Counted from the stretch's first letter, positions 1-7,465 are shown. The stretch: DNA of 21,936 bases from Desulfobacteraceae bacterium (GCA_024636355.1 JAGXHH010000072.1:1-21936); one strand, 5' to 3'. A program made the numbers and translations. Notes: a model not told the origin generated them from the letters alone.

Positions 1-295
1 AGATTCAACAGGCAACAACCCATATGGATCGGGGCGGTGCCCAAAAGGCCATGAAGGTCGTGGTCATGGAATGCGGCATTAAAAAAAAGTCTCCATTCAC
101 TCCCTTCGCCACAGTTTTGCCACGCATCTTCTCGAACGCGGCCTGAGCCTTCGCCACATCCAGGCACTGCTCGGCCACGCCAGTCCGAATACAACCGCAC
201 GTTATGCCCACCTGACCGATATCACGGAAAAAGACAGCCTGATCACCATTAATGAACTGATCAACACCCTTCATGTCGATTTAAGGAAGGTGTGA
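1..295 (+). pseudogene. Tyrosine recombinase, C-terminal part with frame break (IS91-associated)
   Basis: C-terminal catalytic part of a phage-type tyrosine recombinase; the 5' part lies outside the window. The reading from base 3 gives a typical pre-box II segment ending in ECGIKKK. After an A8 run at 81-88 the homology continues in the -1 frame with HSLRHSFATHLLERG (HxxR box), LLGH and the nucleophile motif TTARYAHLT, stopping at 293-295. The continuation frame has a TAA just before the A run, so the two halves join only through a -1 slip or a corrected base. Its stop overlaps the start region of the IS91 transposase, so the pair looks like one unit; tyrosine recombinases beside IS91-like transposases are known. 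It may be dead, mis-sequenced, or expressed by programmed slippage. Confidence 0.8.
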
Positions 296-297
296 TC

Positions 298-1347
298 ATG
301 GAACTGTCCTCTATTGTCAATCAATATCATGAAGCATTTATTATCAAATATGCGAATTCCGTGTTACCAGGCCATCTCAAGGCGATAAATGCGATTTGCA
401 GTTGCCGCACCCCGGCTTCCGGAGAACTCTATGTACAGTGTCCCGAGTGTAATCATGCGGAGTGGCGGCCTTTATCCTGTGGTCACCGCAGCTGTCCAAA
501 GTGTCAGAACCATGAAGCCACCCAGTGGATTGACCGGCAACAGGAAAAAATATTACCGGTTTCCTATTTTCTGGCCACGTTTACATTGCCTTATGAACTA
601 CGATCATTGGCCTGGCGCCATCAGAGAATAGCGTTTTCCATTCTTTTCCTTTGTGTTGCCGGCACCCTGAAGGATTTTGGATTGAATCCCAAAAATCTGG
701 GAGCGGAAATCGGCATGACCATGGTATTGCACACGCACAACAGGCGACTGGATTTTCATCCGCATGTGCATGCCGTGGTGCCGGGCGGCGGTGTTGATCT
801 ACGAAAACGCCAATGGAAAAAGATAAAAGGAAAATACCTTTTTAATGAATTTGCCATGGCCAAGGTCTTCCGTGCCCGTTTTCTGGCAGCTTTAAAAAAT
901 GCGGGACATTCCCTCCCCGAAAACATCCCCCCCAAATGGGTGGTTGATTGCAAGCATGTCGGCAACGGAATAACCGCCCTGAAATACTTATCCAGATATT
1001 TATATCGGGGGGTGATCAGTGAAAAAAATATCGTTTCCAATCAAAACGGTCGGGTCACCTTCAAGTATTTTGAAAGCAAGACCGGCAATACACGCTATCG
1101 GACCCTTAAAGGCGAGGATTTTTTGCATTTGATCCTGCAGCATGTGCTGCCCAAAGGATTCCGGAGGGTCAGGGACTATGGGTTTCTTCACGGCAATGCA
1201 AGAAAACTGCTGTCCCTGATCCAATTGATTTTGCATGTCTTTGTAAAAAATATCGAATGCCGCCTGAGGCCGACGTTTAAATGCCCTCGATGCAAAACAC
1301 CCATGATAATTGTGGGATTTGGGCGACCTGTACAAAGACCCGGATAG
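298..1347 (+). CDS. tnpA: IS91-family HUH (Y2) transposase
   Basis: Rolling-circle type transposase that nicks single-stranded DNA at the element ends. The protein is about 349 aa. The N-terminal zinc-binding region is visible as C34/C36, C48-x2-C51 and C61GHRSC66-x2-C69. The HUH motif HPHVH is at about 154-158 and the tyrosine motif KYLSRYLYRG at about 229-238. The C-terminus has a second Cys pair (CPRCKTP). Start: ATG at 298 follows AAGGAAGG with good spacing; an in-frame GTG at 292 overlaps the recombinase stop and is less likely. The gene is translationally coupled to the recombinase upstream. The length and motifs look intact, so it could still be active. Confidence 0.92.
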   Translation: MELSSIVNQYHEAFIIKYANSVLPGHLKAINAICSCRTPASGELYVQCPECNHAEWRPLSCGHRSCPKCQNHEATQWIDRQQEKILPVSYFLATFTLPYELRSLAWRHQRIAFSILFLCVAGTLKDFGLNPKNLGAEIGMTMVLHTHNRRLDFHPHVHAVVPGGGVDLRKRQWKKIKGKYLFNEFAMAKVFRARFLAALKNAGHSLPENIPPKWVVDCKHVGNGITALKYLSRYLYRGVISEKNIVSNQNGRVTFKYFESKTGNTRYRTLKGEDFLHLILQHVLPKGFRRVRDYGFLHGNARKLLSLIQLILHVFVKNIECRLRPTFKCPRCKTPMIIVGFGRPVQRPG

Positions 1348-1543
1348 CTGATTCCTCAGGCAATAATCAGCAGTGCATTCAAAAACAGGAGGGCTGAACG
1401 TTTATGACATAGGTGTTTTTTTAAAGCCTGTTTACAGGCTAATGGATTCGTATGCCCTGCGAAAATGACACATCCCGAAAACACACTTCATTCCCCCTCT
1501 TCAAAAAAAGATATTTTCTTATATTGAGTCATCAAGATCGGGC

Positions 1544-1606
1544 TTGTTCAACCTTCGGATAAGATCGTGGTTCGCTCCGCTCTCACGATCTATCCTTGTT
1601 CGTTCT
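1544..1606 (-). repeat. attC site of cassette 12 (last complete attC)
   Basis: Imperfect palindrome with arms at 1557-1569 and 1584-1595 that pair over 12 bp with one extrahelical base, the typical attC shape. The outer box GTTCAAC (1546-1552) fits RYYYAAC exactly. The other outer box, GTTCGTTC, matches the start of cassette 12 (GTTCATTC) with one mismatch. Leftward of 1551 only a stub of a further cassette remains before the IS91 element. Confidence 0.6.
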
Positions 1607-1707
1607 GTATCGCTGTTATTTTAGTTTGCTTGGCGTCGCCGCCAGAACCGGAATATTGTAATGGCAAAGGGCAACACTGCAAATACCAACACGGCCCTGT
1701 TCTGCAT

Positions 1708-1902
1708 CTATGGTTTTCCCTCGCCGCCGATACCCCCTCCCCAGTAAAACCACCAGAATGCATAAGCTAAGATGGCTTGAATTGCGAAAAAAACAAATGC
1801 CAGCGCGAGAAATCGTCTTGGCAATAAAGCAATTAACATCGAAATCCAAATTGGCGATCCGAAGATGAATACAACCACAAAAAGGAGAATCAGTATCTTC
1901 AC
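1708..1902 (-). CDS. Cassette 12: small membrane protein, unknown
   Basis: A 64-aa hydrophobic protein with two predicted membrane segments (about 2-30 and 34-54) and a Gly-rich tail (WGGGIGGEGKP). I do not recognise a family. The GTG start at 1902 lies 20 nt inside the cassette border (1921/1922), which is normal for integron cassettes; a weak GGA lies upstream. A longer overlapping frame (102 aa, 1616-1924) has no membrane or domain logic and was not chosen. The cassette spans about 1552-1921. Confidence 0.5.
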   Translation of the reverse strand: MKILILLFVVVFIFGSPIWISMLIALLPRRFLALAFVFFAIQAILAYAFWWFYWGGGIGGEGKP

Positions 1903-1914
1903 TATTCAGATTCC

Positions 1915-1976
1915 GAATGAACATTGGAAATGAGGCGCGTGGATTAGCGCGCTGCCTCCGGCTCCTTGTTTTGTGA
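1915..1976 (-). repeat. attC site of cassette 11 (degenerate)
   Basis: Outer boxes are GAATGAAC (1915-1922) and GTTTTGTG (1968-1975). Inner arms GGCGCG and CGCGCTGCC flank a short spacer. The R'' box pairs with the start of cassette 11 (GTTATGTA) with a mismatch, and the gene 11 stop codon lies inside the site, as is common for cassettes. The recombination point is placed at 1921/1922. Confidence 0.55.
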
Positions 1977-2234
1977 TTTATTTTTCATAAGTGCTCTGAC
2001 TTGGCCAGCAGCGCATCCGACTGCCGGCATGAATCCGAGGGTGCAGAACTCAAGAACCTGTCTTCCGGAAAAAGGTTCAGCGATACCGCCTTGCCAAAGC
2101 GCAAGACAGGCAAGGCCAAAAGGCGGGACGGACAGAACACAGCAAATGATCCGGGCGAACCAATTCCTGACGAGTGCCCCACACAAAGAAAGGACAATTA
2201 GCCCAACAATAATTGCTGGTGGAACCAGTTCCAT
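1944..2234 (-). CDS. Cassette 11: small membrane protein, unknown
   Basis: A 96-aa protein with two clear membrane segments (about 4-22 and 27-47), a possible third near 64-80, and a polar Lys/Asn/Glu-rich tail. No family recognised. The start ATG at 2234 follows a G6 run and ATAGGAA, a usable ribosome binding site, 20 nt after the cassette border at 2254/2255. The stop codon falls in the attC. The GC content is higher than in neighbouring cassettes, suggesting a different donor. Confidence 0.6.
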   Translation of the reverse strand: MELVPPAIIVGLIVLSLCGALVRNWFARIICCVLSVPPFGLACLALWQGGIAEPFSGRQVLEFCTLGFMPAVGCAAGQVRALMKNKSQNKEPEAAR

Positions 2235-2248
2235 TTCCTATCCCCCCT

Positions 2249-2317
2249 ACATAACGTATTGCTCACCAGAGAGGGCAGCTCTTTGGCCCGAATCTGGTGA
2301 AGCAAAAGGTTATATGA
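2249..2317 (-). repeat. attC site of cassette 10
   Basis: Imperfect palindrome: arms GCTCACCAGAGAGGGC and GCCCGAATCTGGTGAAGC pair with mismatches. The outer boxes are CATAACG and GTTATATGA. GTTATATGA repeats the first bases of cassette 10 (GTTATATGAG) almost exactly, proving the cassette unit 2255-2639. Confidence 0.8.
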
Positions 2318-2322
2318 TCAAT

Positions 2323-2622
2323 TTATTCCTTATTTACCTTGTCTCGATCCTCGTACAATATGAAAAACGGTGGTTCACTTGGGCAATAAATTATTTTCTT
2401 CAATTTTTCCAATTCAACAGTCGCAGCTTTGACTTTCCGAGCTACTTCCTTATGGCTTTTAGGCGCATAATCAAGATATAGTCTTTTCATTAATTCGGAA
2501 AACCATATGACATCTAATGGTTGCATTGTCGGATTATCTTTGAATGGATCACCAACAAAATAATCCCTGCTTTTCCTATGTTTCTTTATAATTTCATAAA
2601 TCTGATTCGCCAGTTCATCCAT
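2323..2622 (-). CDS. Cassette 10: small soluble protein, unknown
   Basis: A 99-aa soluble protein without membrane segments. It is rich in Lys and aromatic residues, with a likely helical middle (EVARKVKAATVELEKLKK). No family recognised. The start ATG at 2622 has no good Shine-Dalgarno sequence. Instead, a 6-codon ORF starts at the ATG inside the R' box (2635) and stops at 2615, overlapping the start of this gene, so translation may be coupled to it. Confidence 0.6.
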   Translation of the reverse strand: MDELANQIYEIIKKHRKSRDYFVGDPFKDNPTMQPLDVIWFSELMKRLYLDYAPKSHKEVARKVKAATVELEKLKKIIYCPSEPPFFILYEDRDKVNKE

Positions 2623-2632
2623 AAGATCTGCT

Positions 2633-2722
2633 CATATAACGATTGAGCTGAATTGCGCGGCCTATGATCTATAAAAAAAACCCGCTCAGTTCCCCGCGTC
2701 AATTCGGGCGACTGGTTATGTT
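2633..2722 (-). repeat. attC site of cassette 9
   Basis: Arms around GAGCTGAATTGCGCGG (2645-2660) and CCGCGTCAATTCGGGCG pair with an extra T bulge. The outer boxes are ATATAACG and GTTATGTTTT. GTTATGTTTT equals the first ten bases of cassette 9. It shares strong arm identity with the attC at 3704-3794. Confidence 0.85.
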
Positions 2723-2776
2723 TTCAGCATTGAAGCCAATCTAAAAAGTCTCCACCTTTTTTATTAAAACCCCACA

Positions 2777-3673
2777 CTATTCAAAACTATATTGGGTTGT
2801 AGCTGTGTCCGATCCCCTTTTGATTTTCAGTTTGAATGAAGAAGCTGTTTCAAGGATTTTATAAAGCTTGAAACTGTCTTCAAAGGACTTAATGGGTTTT
2901 CCATTATAATCGAGGATGATATCGCCGTCTTTTAACTCCATTTGGTGAAATAAGGACTCAGGTTGGATGTTGCTGACAACCACGCCATCGGTTTGGCCAT
3001 TGCTAAAGTGGGGGCGCAACTTTGCGCTGAAATGACGCATTTCGCGTTTCACATGCGATGAATCAAGAGTAATTTTCTGGGGTAATCTGAATGCGGTTTC
3101 ATTCTCCAAATAATCGCATGGGGAACCAAAATTGTTTTTCAACTTATTTTCACAGTCATTCAAGTACTCTATTATAGATGTTATCGTTTTTTCTGCTTCA
3201 TCAAGCTTTTTTAAAACCGTTTTGTTATCAATTCGGTCATAATTTGAAAAAATCTGCTCCTTATAATTATGAATTCTGCCGACCGGACTTCTAAAAGTTA
3301 AAAAATAATAGAACACTTTCTTATTTGATTTGTCTTTAAAATCTTCAAGGTGAGAATTAATAAACAGACCGAGAAAAATGTTATAGAAGTAAAGTTGTTC
3401 CGATATTTCGTTGAGCATCAATATAGCATTAAAAACAACATCTGGCATTTCCTCTCTGGTTTCATATTCGGCAGCAAGCATATAGGCTTGATCGAAAATT
3501 GCAGATTGCAGTTTTTCGCCTTTTTCTTCGGAGATTCTTTCCAGTTTTTTTAAAGTTTTGATTTTTTGATCTACCTTACCCATTAATGAAGAATCCCTTG
3601 CCTCAGCACAATTAATAGCAAACGTTAAAAAGAGAAAAGAAAGAAGTATGAACGCGATTTTTCTTTTTTGCAT
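2777..3673 (-). CDS. Cassette 9: secreted PDZ-domain protein
   Basis: A 298-aa exported protein. It has an N-terminal signal sequence (charged QKRK, then a hydrophobic run to about residue 20); cleavage could be at AEA or, less likely, at the Cys in AINC. The middle is helical and charged with no recognised domain. The last ~80 residues form a PDZ fold of the GspC/protease type (GVVVSNIQPESLFHQMELKDGDIILDYNGKPI, split here as GVVVSNIQPES, then LKDGDIIL). No catalytic protease domain is visible, so it is likely a binding or scaffold protein of the periplasm. ATG at 3673 follows AAAGAGG; an upstream in-frame start would lie inside attC and is rejected. It is long for a cassette (1,073-bp unit, 2640-3712). 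Confidence 0.75.
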   Translation of the reverse strand: MQKRKIAFILLSFLFLTFAINCAEARDSSLMGKVDQKIKTLKKLERISEEKGEKLQSAIFDQAYMLAAEYETREEMPDVVFNAILMLNEISEQLYFYNIFLGLFINSHLEDFKDKSNKKVFYYFLTFRSPVGRIHNYKEQIFSNYDRIDNKTVLKKLDEAEKTITSIIEYLNDCENKLKNNFGSPCDYLENETAFRLPQKITLDSSHVKREMRHFSAKLRPHFSNGQTDGVVVSNIQPESLFHQMELKDGDIILDYNGKPIKSFEDSFKLYKILETASSFKLKIKRGSDTATTQYSFE

Positions 3674-3703
3674 GAGACCTCTTTTTTTGATCAATTGAAT
3701 CAT

Positions 3704-3794
3704 AAAACATAACGATGAGCTGAATTGCGCGGCCAAGGACCTTGGAAAAAAAGCCGCTCTGTTTCCCGCGTCAATTCAAGCGATTTGTTCGCCT
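3704..3794 (-). repeat. attC site of cassette 8
   Basis: Arms GAGCTGAATTGCGCGGCC and CCGCGTCAATTCAAGC pair with bulges. The left box ACATAACG marks the start of cassette 9 (border 3712/3713). The right box is GTTCGCC, so cassette 8 should begin GTTCGCC on the minus strand. No such start is found upstream, showing that the 5' end of cassette 8 is missing. Confidence 0.8.
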
Positions 3795-4258
3795 TCTTCT
3801 GTGTTTACATAACGTCCCAGCATATTTAGAAATATTCCAAAAATTAAATAAACTCCACCAAGTACGGAAAGAATGGTCGGCAATCCCCAGAGACTGAAGA
3901 AAGAATAAGAGGGGGGATTTGACCCTGAAGAAGCGTGTATAGTGTGCTTTACACCCGAGGAATCTGTGAATGTGTAGGACGGATAGTAGTAAGTGTTTCC
4001 GTCAGAAACACTCTCTCTTAAATGAATAACTTTTCCTTTTGTCTTTACGGCCTGATCAACGAATGACTTGGAACTCCAATAAGCAAAGCCCGCTCCAATT
4101 AACAGAATTACACTGGAAACAATGAGAAATATGCCAACAGGCTTTATATATCGAGCAAGTCTGAAATTTTTTGAACATATTTTCAATCCATCAACATCTC
4201 GAAACTCCCCAGAAAACCGATAACCGGGTCGGACCAAATCAAGCCATTGAATTATCAT
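3776..4258 (-). CDS. Cassette 8: DUF3592-like membrane protein, 5' end disturbed
   Basis: A 160-aa protein. Two membrane segments (about 38-60 and 128-150) flank an extracytoplasmic domain with KGKVIHLRESVSDGNTYYYP and YTFTDSSGVKHTI, the usual look of DUF3592 proteins; function unknown. The ATG at 4258 overlaps the end of the RAYT gene, and the first ~30 residues precede the family-like part, so they probably derive from insertion-element DNA. A TTG about 26 codons downstream could be an alternative start. The stop lies in the attC, as in an intact cassette. Expression may now depend on the RAYT transcript. Confidence 0.6.
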   Translation of the reverse strand: MIIQWLDLVRPGYRFSGEFRDVDGLKICSKNFRLARYIKPVGIFLIVSSVILLIGAGFAYWSSKSFVDQAVKTKGKVIHLRESVSDGNTYYYPSYTFTDSSGVKHTIHASSGSNPPSYSFFSLWGLPTILSVLGGVYLIFGIFLNMLGRYVNTEEGEQIA

Positions 4259-5045
4259 TAAATGTCATTATCCGATAGGTATTTTCGACCTTTAAATCAT
4301 CAATTTCGACGTTAGAATTGGCCTTGTAAGGTGACTGCATCTCCCGGAGTTCGCAAGTGGATTCCGAATCCGTCACTTCTCGGCCAAGTGCTCTGGCCCC
4401 AAGCTGTTCTTTTGTCTGTTCCACAAAATGACGGCCTCCCACGGCGACACTTTCTGTCCATTTTCGTTCACGGGCAATGATTCGGTTTTTAATCGATTCG
4501 TCAATCCATTTTCTGTGGGTTTCCTGATGGTCACTCATCTTTTTGAAACCAAGCAACTCCCGTAGGCCGTCGAGATCAATAATTCTGTATCGGTCGCGGG
4601 GCGATTGTATTTCATGGTATCCGCAAAATTCCCATTCGGAAGGATGCTTCACAGCCCCGGCACGAACCATGTTGAGGTCAATATACACGAGACATCGATG
4701 CAGGTGTTCACCCGTTTCCACGGCCGTCGCGTGATATCGGTCTTCCCAGAAAGCACCTTTGCGTCTTTTTCTCTGGTTAAACTCCTGGGCGGTTCTTCCC
4801 GCGATCAACTGAATCGATTTCGGAATCGTCTCTCGCCCGCCGTTATCCCGGACAAGCAGATGGACATGATTTGCCGTGACCATGTAATTTAATACACTCA
4901 ATCCGTAACGCTTCCGTGCTTCAAAAAGCCAGGCCATCCACTTCCGCCTGTCTCTTGCAAATTTCAGAAGAAATTCTTTCTTGTGCGATCGGTGGGTAAT
5001 GTGCCACACATAACCCGGCAAAAAATGTCTGTTCGCCCTCGGCAA
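4239..5045 (-). CDS. rayT: REP-associated tyrosine transposase (RAYT, IS200/Y1 type)
   Basis: A 268-aa single-domain HUH transposase related to IS200/IS605 TnpA. The HUH motif is NHVHLLV (His60, His62). The likely catalytic tyrosine lies in LVYIDLNMVRAGAV (Tyr121), followed by HPSEWEFCGY. The N-terminus MPRANRHFLPGYVWHITHRS is typical of one RAYT branch. The C-terminal ~100 residues form the extension usual for RAYTs. Start: TTG at 5045 after AAGGA with good spacing. RAYTs act on REP hairpins ending in GTRG rather than on their own ends, and such hairpins occur in the right half of this window. A 12-bp inverted repeat (4225-4236 and 5149-5160) flanks the gene and may mark the inserted unit. 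Confidence 0.88.
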   Translation of the reverse strand: MPRANRHFLPGYVWHITHRSHKKEFLLKFARDRRKWMAWLFEARKRYGLSVLNYMVTANHVHLLVRDNGGRETIPKSIQLIAGRTAQEFNQRKRRKGAFWEDRYHATAVETGEHLHRCLVYIDLNMVRAGAVKHPSEWEFCGYHEIQSPRDRYRIIDLDGLRELLGFKKMSDHQETHRKWIDESIKNRIIARERKWTESVAVGGRHFVEQTKEQLGARALGREVTDSESTCELREMQSPYKANSNVEIDDLKVENTYRIMTFNDNSMA

Positions 5046-5084
5046 TAGAAATTCCTTAAAAGTTCATTTTCGGGGTGAAAATTG

Positions 5085-5858
5085 TCATCCTAAGTCCTTA
5101 AAGACTGGATGATTATTATATTTTGTGTATGATTTAAGTAATATAGCATGGTCCGACCCGTGTTTACAACCGCCGTTTCCTGCAATATGGATCAGGTTTT
5201 TATGGCTGCACAGCTTGCAGTCGGCCACGTAGATAAAATCTTCTTTCCCCAATAAGGCGCGCAGTCCGTTCCAGTTCGGTATATGCGTGACATCGTCAGT
5301 TGTATTGCCGTCAAAAAGCTTATAGCTGAGCGGGACATGCCCGTCCGCTGTGATATTCAACCCGAATACGACCTGCTTGCAGTCAGGCCGAAAATCCTTG
5401 TTGTGACCATGCTTGAGTTTGACAGCCTCCGGATCAGGGATGTCGTATTTACCGATAAACGTTACACTGGTGCTATCATTGTGTATTTCATCGGTAAGCA
5501 GGTTATGAACAGCAATGGCGTTACCGGAGACCTCGGTCATGATCGAATGATGGTCTGCTTGAAAAAGTGCCGAAAGTGCTCTGGCGAGTCGATCATCATT
5601 AAAAAGACTCGCCTTTACCGGGTCTTGGCCAAGACCGTCGGAATATTTGGCCAGCCATTCGCAAACCTTGTATAGCGGCTTGTTTTCGCATATGATATTT
5701 GCCGTCAATATGCAGAGGCTTTCGGCATGCTCCGCCAGGCAGTCCGGGGCTGCTGGAACATATTTTGTAAAGAGATTAAGCAGGTCAAGTTCATCCATGA
5801 AGTGCTTGACCAACGGCAATACATCGACTTGGCTGTACCGTGTTTCAAATTGCTCCAT
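5085..5858 (-). pseudogene. IS1634-type DDE transposase, C-terminally truncated
   Basis: N-terminal half of an IS1634/IS4-like transposase. Visible marks are the first catalytic Asp in HNDSTSVTF (Asp128), the family motif GHNKDFRPDCKQ (about 151-162), LFDGNTTDD, and the second Asp in IYVADCKL (Asp213). Homology stops near residue 230; the following ~27 residues are read from unrelated repeat DNA. The third acidic residue and the C-terminal ~half are absent (the family is usually about 500 aa or more), so it should be inactive. ATG at 5858 follows AGGGGG. Confidence 0.82.
5090..5150. repeat. 61-bp direct repeat, copy 1
   Basis: Matches 6011-6071 at 56 of 61 positions. It sits at the truncated end of the IS1634-type gene and directly upstream of the RAYT leader, so the insertion is bracketed by the two copies. 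Confidence 0.8.
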
Positions 5859-6010
5859 AAGACCCCCTAATATCGTGTTTATGGGGTGTTATAAAGCAGG
5901 CTAACAAAAAAGTCTAGATTTTTTATTCACTTTAATTGCAAGCACTTAAACGTAATTTGATCGCCTCTGCGGAAATTAAAATTTATTTTTCATAGTGCGA
6001 AATGTAAGTT

Positions 6011-6071
6011 CTAAGTCCTGAAAGGCTGGATGATTATAACATTTTGTGTATGATTTAAGCAATATAGCATG
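6011..6071. repeat. 61-bp direct repeat, copy 2
   Basis: Second copy of the repeat at 5090-5150. It abuts the surviving R'' box of the cassette 7 attC (GTTATTTT at 6075-6082), so it marks the right junction of the foreign DNA in the integron array. Confidence 0.8.
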
Positions 6072-6074
6072 TTG

Positions 6075-6082
6075 GTTATTTT
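6075..6082 (-). repeat. Residual R'' box of the cassette 7 attC (site disrupted)
   Basis: GTTATTTT here equals the first eight bases of cassette 7 (border 6450/6451), as expected for its own attC. The rest of the attC palindrome is absent; insertion-element DNA begins within about four bases. Cassette 7 should therefore no longer be excisable. Confidence 0.65.
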
Positions 6083-6084
6083 AG

Positions 6085-6426
6085 TCACCTGTCATGCCCC
6101 GGTTTTTCAGCCTGCTTGAGATGAGCATGAATAGAGCTCAAATAAAAAATCGCAACCGCCATTAAACCAAAACACAACCCAAAAACCGTCCAAATCCATA
6201 TTTTTAACTTTGCTTTTCCGGACTCAATATAAAGCCAGATGGAACTTCCAATATTGACAATAGAAAAAAGGATAAAAGATATGTAATGCCCAAGAATTCT
6301 TTGTGCTGAGGTTGGTCCCTCTGCTCCCTGATTTAAGACGAAATAAAGATCCTTCAGAAAAGCACCAAACCTCGAAATAAGAAGGAATAGAATGACCACA
6401 ATTATGATTTTTTCAATCTGTTTCAT
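6085..6426 (-). CDS. Cassette 7: three-helix membrane protein, unknown
   Basis: A 113-aa protein with membrane segments at about 7-27, 46-67 and 76-98 and a short charged C-terminus. No family recognised. The start ATG at 6426 has no clear Shine-Dalgarno sequence. A 3-codon ORF (6423-6434) ends with TGA overlapping this ATG (ATGA), suggesting coupled translation. Confidence 0.65.
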   Translation of the reverse strand: MKQIEKIIIVVILFLLISRFGAFLKDLYFVLNQGAEGPTSAQRILGHYISFILFSIVNIGSSIWLYIESGKAKLKIWIWTVFGLCFGLMAVAIFYLSSIHAHLKQAEKPGHDR

Positions 6427-6444
6427 ATATTCATGGCTGAAAAA

Positions 6445-6573
6445 AAATAACGTCTCAAGCCAATGGTAGCCAGGGCTTCCACCAGTTTAGTTAAAATTTT
6501 GGTAGTTCAAATTTCCCCGACTTTTCAAAACCCGAATGCCCTGGCTGTCCACTTGAGCTTGATGGTTATGCGC
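6445..6573 (-). repeat. attC site of cassette 6 (long)
   Basis: About 129 bp, the longest attC here. Arms include CTCAAGCCAATGGTAGCCAGGGC and GCCCTGGCTGTCCACTTGAGC, which pair with bulges; a long AT-rich loop lies between. The outer boxes are AATAACG and GTTATGCGC. GTTATGCGC is identical to the start of cassette 6. Confidence 0.85.
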
Positions 6574-6940
6574 TGAAAACCCCCATGTAGCCAACAAGCG
6601 CCGTGATAGAAAAAGGAAGCAACACAGAAAATCCAAACCCGAAATTATAAGTAACCTTTCGATACAATAAAATATTTTTGGGATTTATAATTCTTTCGGA
6701 TAATGGTCCCATGAAATAAAAAATATTCGCAATCCCCATAGCGATAAGATAGCCGACAGCCTGAATCAGTATAGTAAAAAGTGTAATTTCCGCATCCGGT
6801 ATTTTAGCTTTGAAGCTGAATACTATTGTTGCATAAACAATAAAAGCAAGAATACCGGCAACAACAAGACCGAGATTATATTTTAAGCGGCGCTGACTCC
6901 ACCATTCTGATGTTGATAAATTTTCTATTTCTTTCTCCAT
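6566..6940 (-). CDS. Cassette 6: three-helix membrane protein, unknown
   Basis: A 124-aa protein with an acidic N-terminus, then SEWWSQRRLKYN, and membrane segments at about 23-43, 52-76 and 98-121. No family recognised. The stop is inside the attC. ATG at 6940 lacks a ribosome binding site, but an 8-codon ORF starting in the R' box (6925-6951) overlaps it. Confidence 0.65.
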   Translation of the reverse strand: MEKEIENLSTSEWWSQRRLKYNLGLVVAGILAFIVYATIVFSFKAKIPDAEITLFTILIQAVGYLIAMGIANIFYFMGPLSERIINPKNILLYRKVTYNFGFGFSVLLPFSITALVGYMGVFSA

Positions 6941-6943
6941 AGG

Positions 6944-7010
6944 TGGCGCATAACGCCCGGCATGTGGCGCGGCGGCCTTTTGCCGTCGCCCACAATGCCG
7001 TGGTTATATG
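6944..7010 (-). repeat. attC site of cassette 5
   Basis: Compact site: GGCATGTGGCGCGGCGG and CCGTCGCCCACAATGCC pair with bulged bases. The outer boxes are GCATAACG and GTTATATG. GTTATATG matches the start of cassette 5. Confidence 0.88.
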
Positions 7011-7042
7011 TTTTAAGGACAATATATTCGTTTTTGATATTT

Positions 7043-7465
7043 TTATTTTTGTAACGATTCCGCGCAATTCAAACAAACAGTGGCTAATTTATTAATTTTT
7101 GCTCCGCAATTTGGACAAATTTTTAAATCTTGCGATGCGAATTGATTTTTTATGTCTCTCCAATCCTTCCAGCCTTTTGTTTCTACAAAATACCACACTG
7201 TAAGAATACAAATTGTCACTGAGAATGTAAAAACCAAGGCTAAGATAAATTGAAAAGGATCTTCAGAATAATGCAGAGGATGAACTCCCCCTCTGACAAG
7301 AGCAATTCTTCCACGAACTATCCAATAAATGACATGAAACCAAAGATATAGAATTATAAATAGAAAAGGCAATCGGTGCTTTTTTTGATAATTTTTGTAA
7401 TCGAGAATAAAGACCAACGCTACAAATAAAATCAAAAAACCGAAAGTGACATATAAATACCACAT
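7043..7465 (-). CDS. Cassette 5: membrane protein with C-terminal zinc ribbon
   Basis: A 140-aa protein with three membrane segments (about 3-21, 31-50, 72-92) followed by a cytosolic tail bearing a rubredoxin-like zinc ribbon, CPNCG...CLNC (about 117-134). The combination suggests a small membrane sensor or scaffold, but the function is unknown. ATG at 7465 lacks a strong Shine-Dalgarno sequence; a 3-codon ORF from the R' box (7472-7483) ends just upstream. Cassette unit 6954-7487. Confidence 0.68.
   Translation of the reverse strand: MWYLYVTFGFLILFVALVFILDYKNYQKKHRLPFLFIILYLWFHVIYWIVRGRIALVRGGVHPLHYSEDPFQFILALVFTFSVTICILTVWYFVETKGWKDWRDIKNQFASQDLKICPNCGAKINKLATVCLNCAESLQK

Larger units (their letters stand above)
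1..1545 (+). mobile_element. IS91-like element (recombinase + transposase), right end near 1545
   Basis: The recombinase tail, the IS91 transposase and about 200 bp of 3' noncoding DNA form one insertion; its left end is outside the window. The noncoding tail (1348-1545) holds a 6-bp stem hairpin at 1425-1440 (AGCCTG/CAGGCT), the sort of subterminal hairpin found in IS91-type ends. I put the right border just before CTTGTTC at 1543-1549, because IS91-type elements insert next to CTTG or GTTC tetramers and the integron attC homology starts exactly there. The border is inferred. Confidence 0.5.
4225..5160. repeat. 12-bp inverted repeats flanking the RAYT gene
   Basis: CGGGTCGGACCA at 4225-4236 and its complement TGGTCCGACCCG at 5149-5160 bracket the RAYT gene. 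They may be the borders of the RAYT unit. No target duplication is obvious, so the unit limits are tentative. Confidence 0.45.

Noticed and set aside
1557..1595. Possible rho-independent terminator
   Set aside because: There is no T run after the stem, and the extrahelical base plus outer RYYYAAC/GTT boxes fit attC better.
1616..1924. A 102-aa minus-strand frame in cassette 12
   Set aside because: It begins before the cassette border, has no membrane or domain pattern, and overlaps a better hydrophobic frame.
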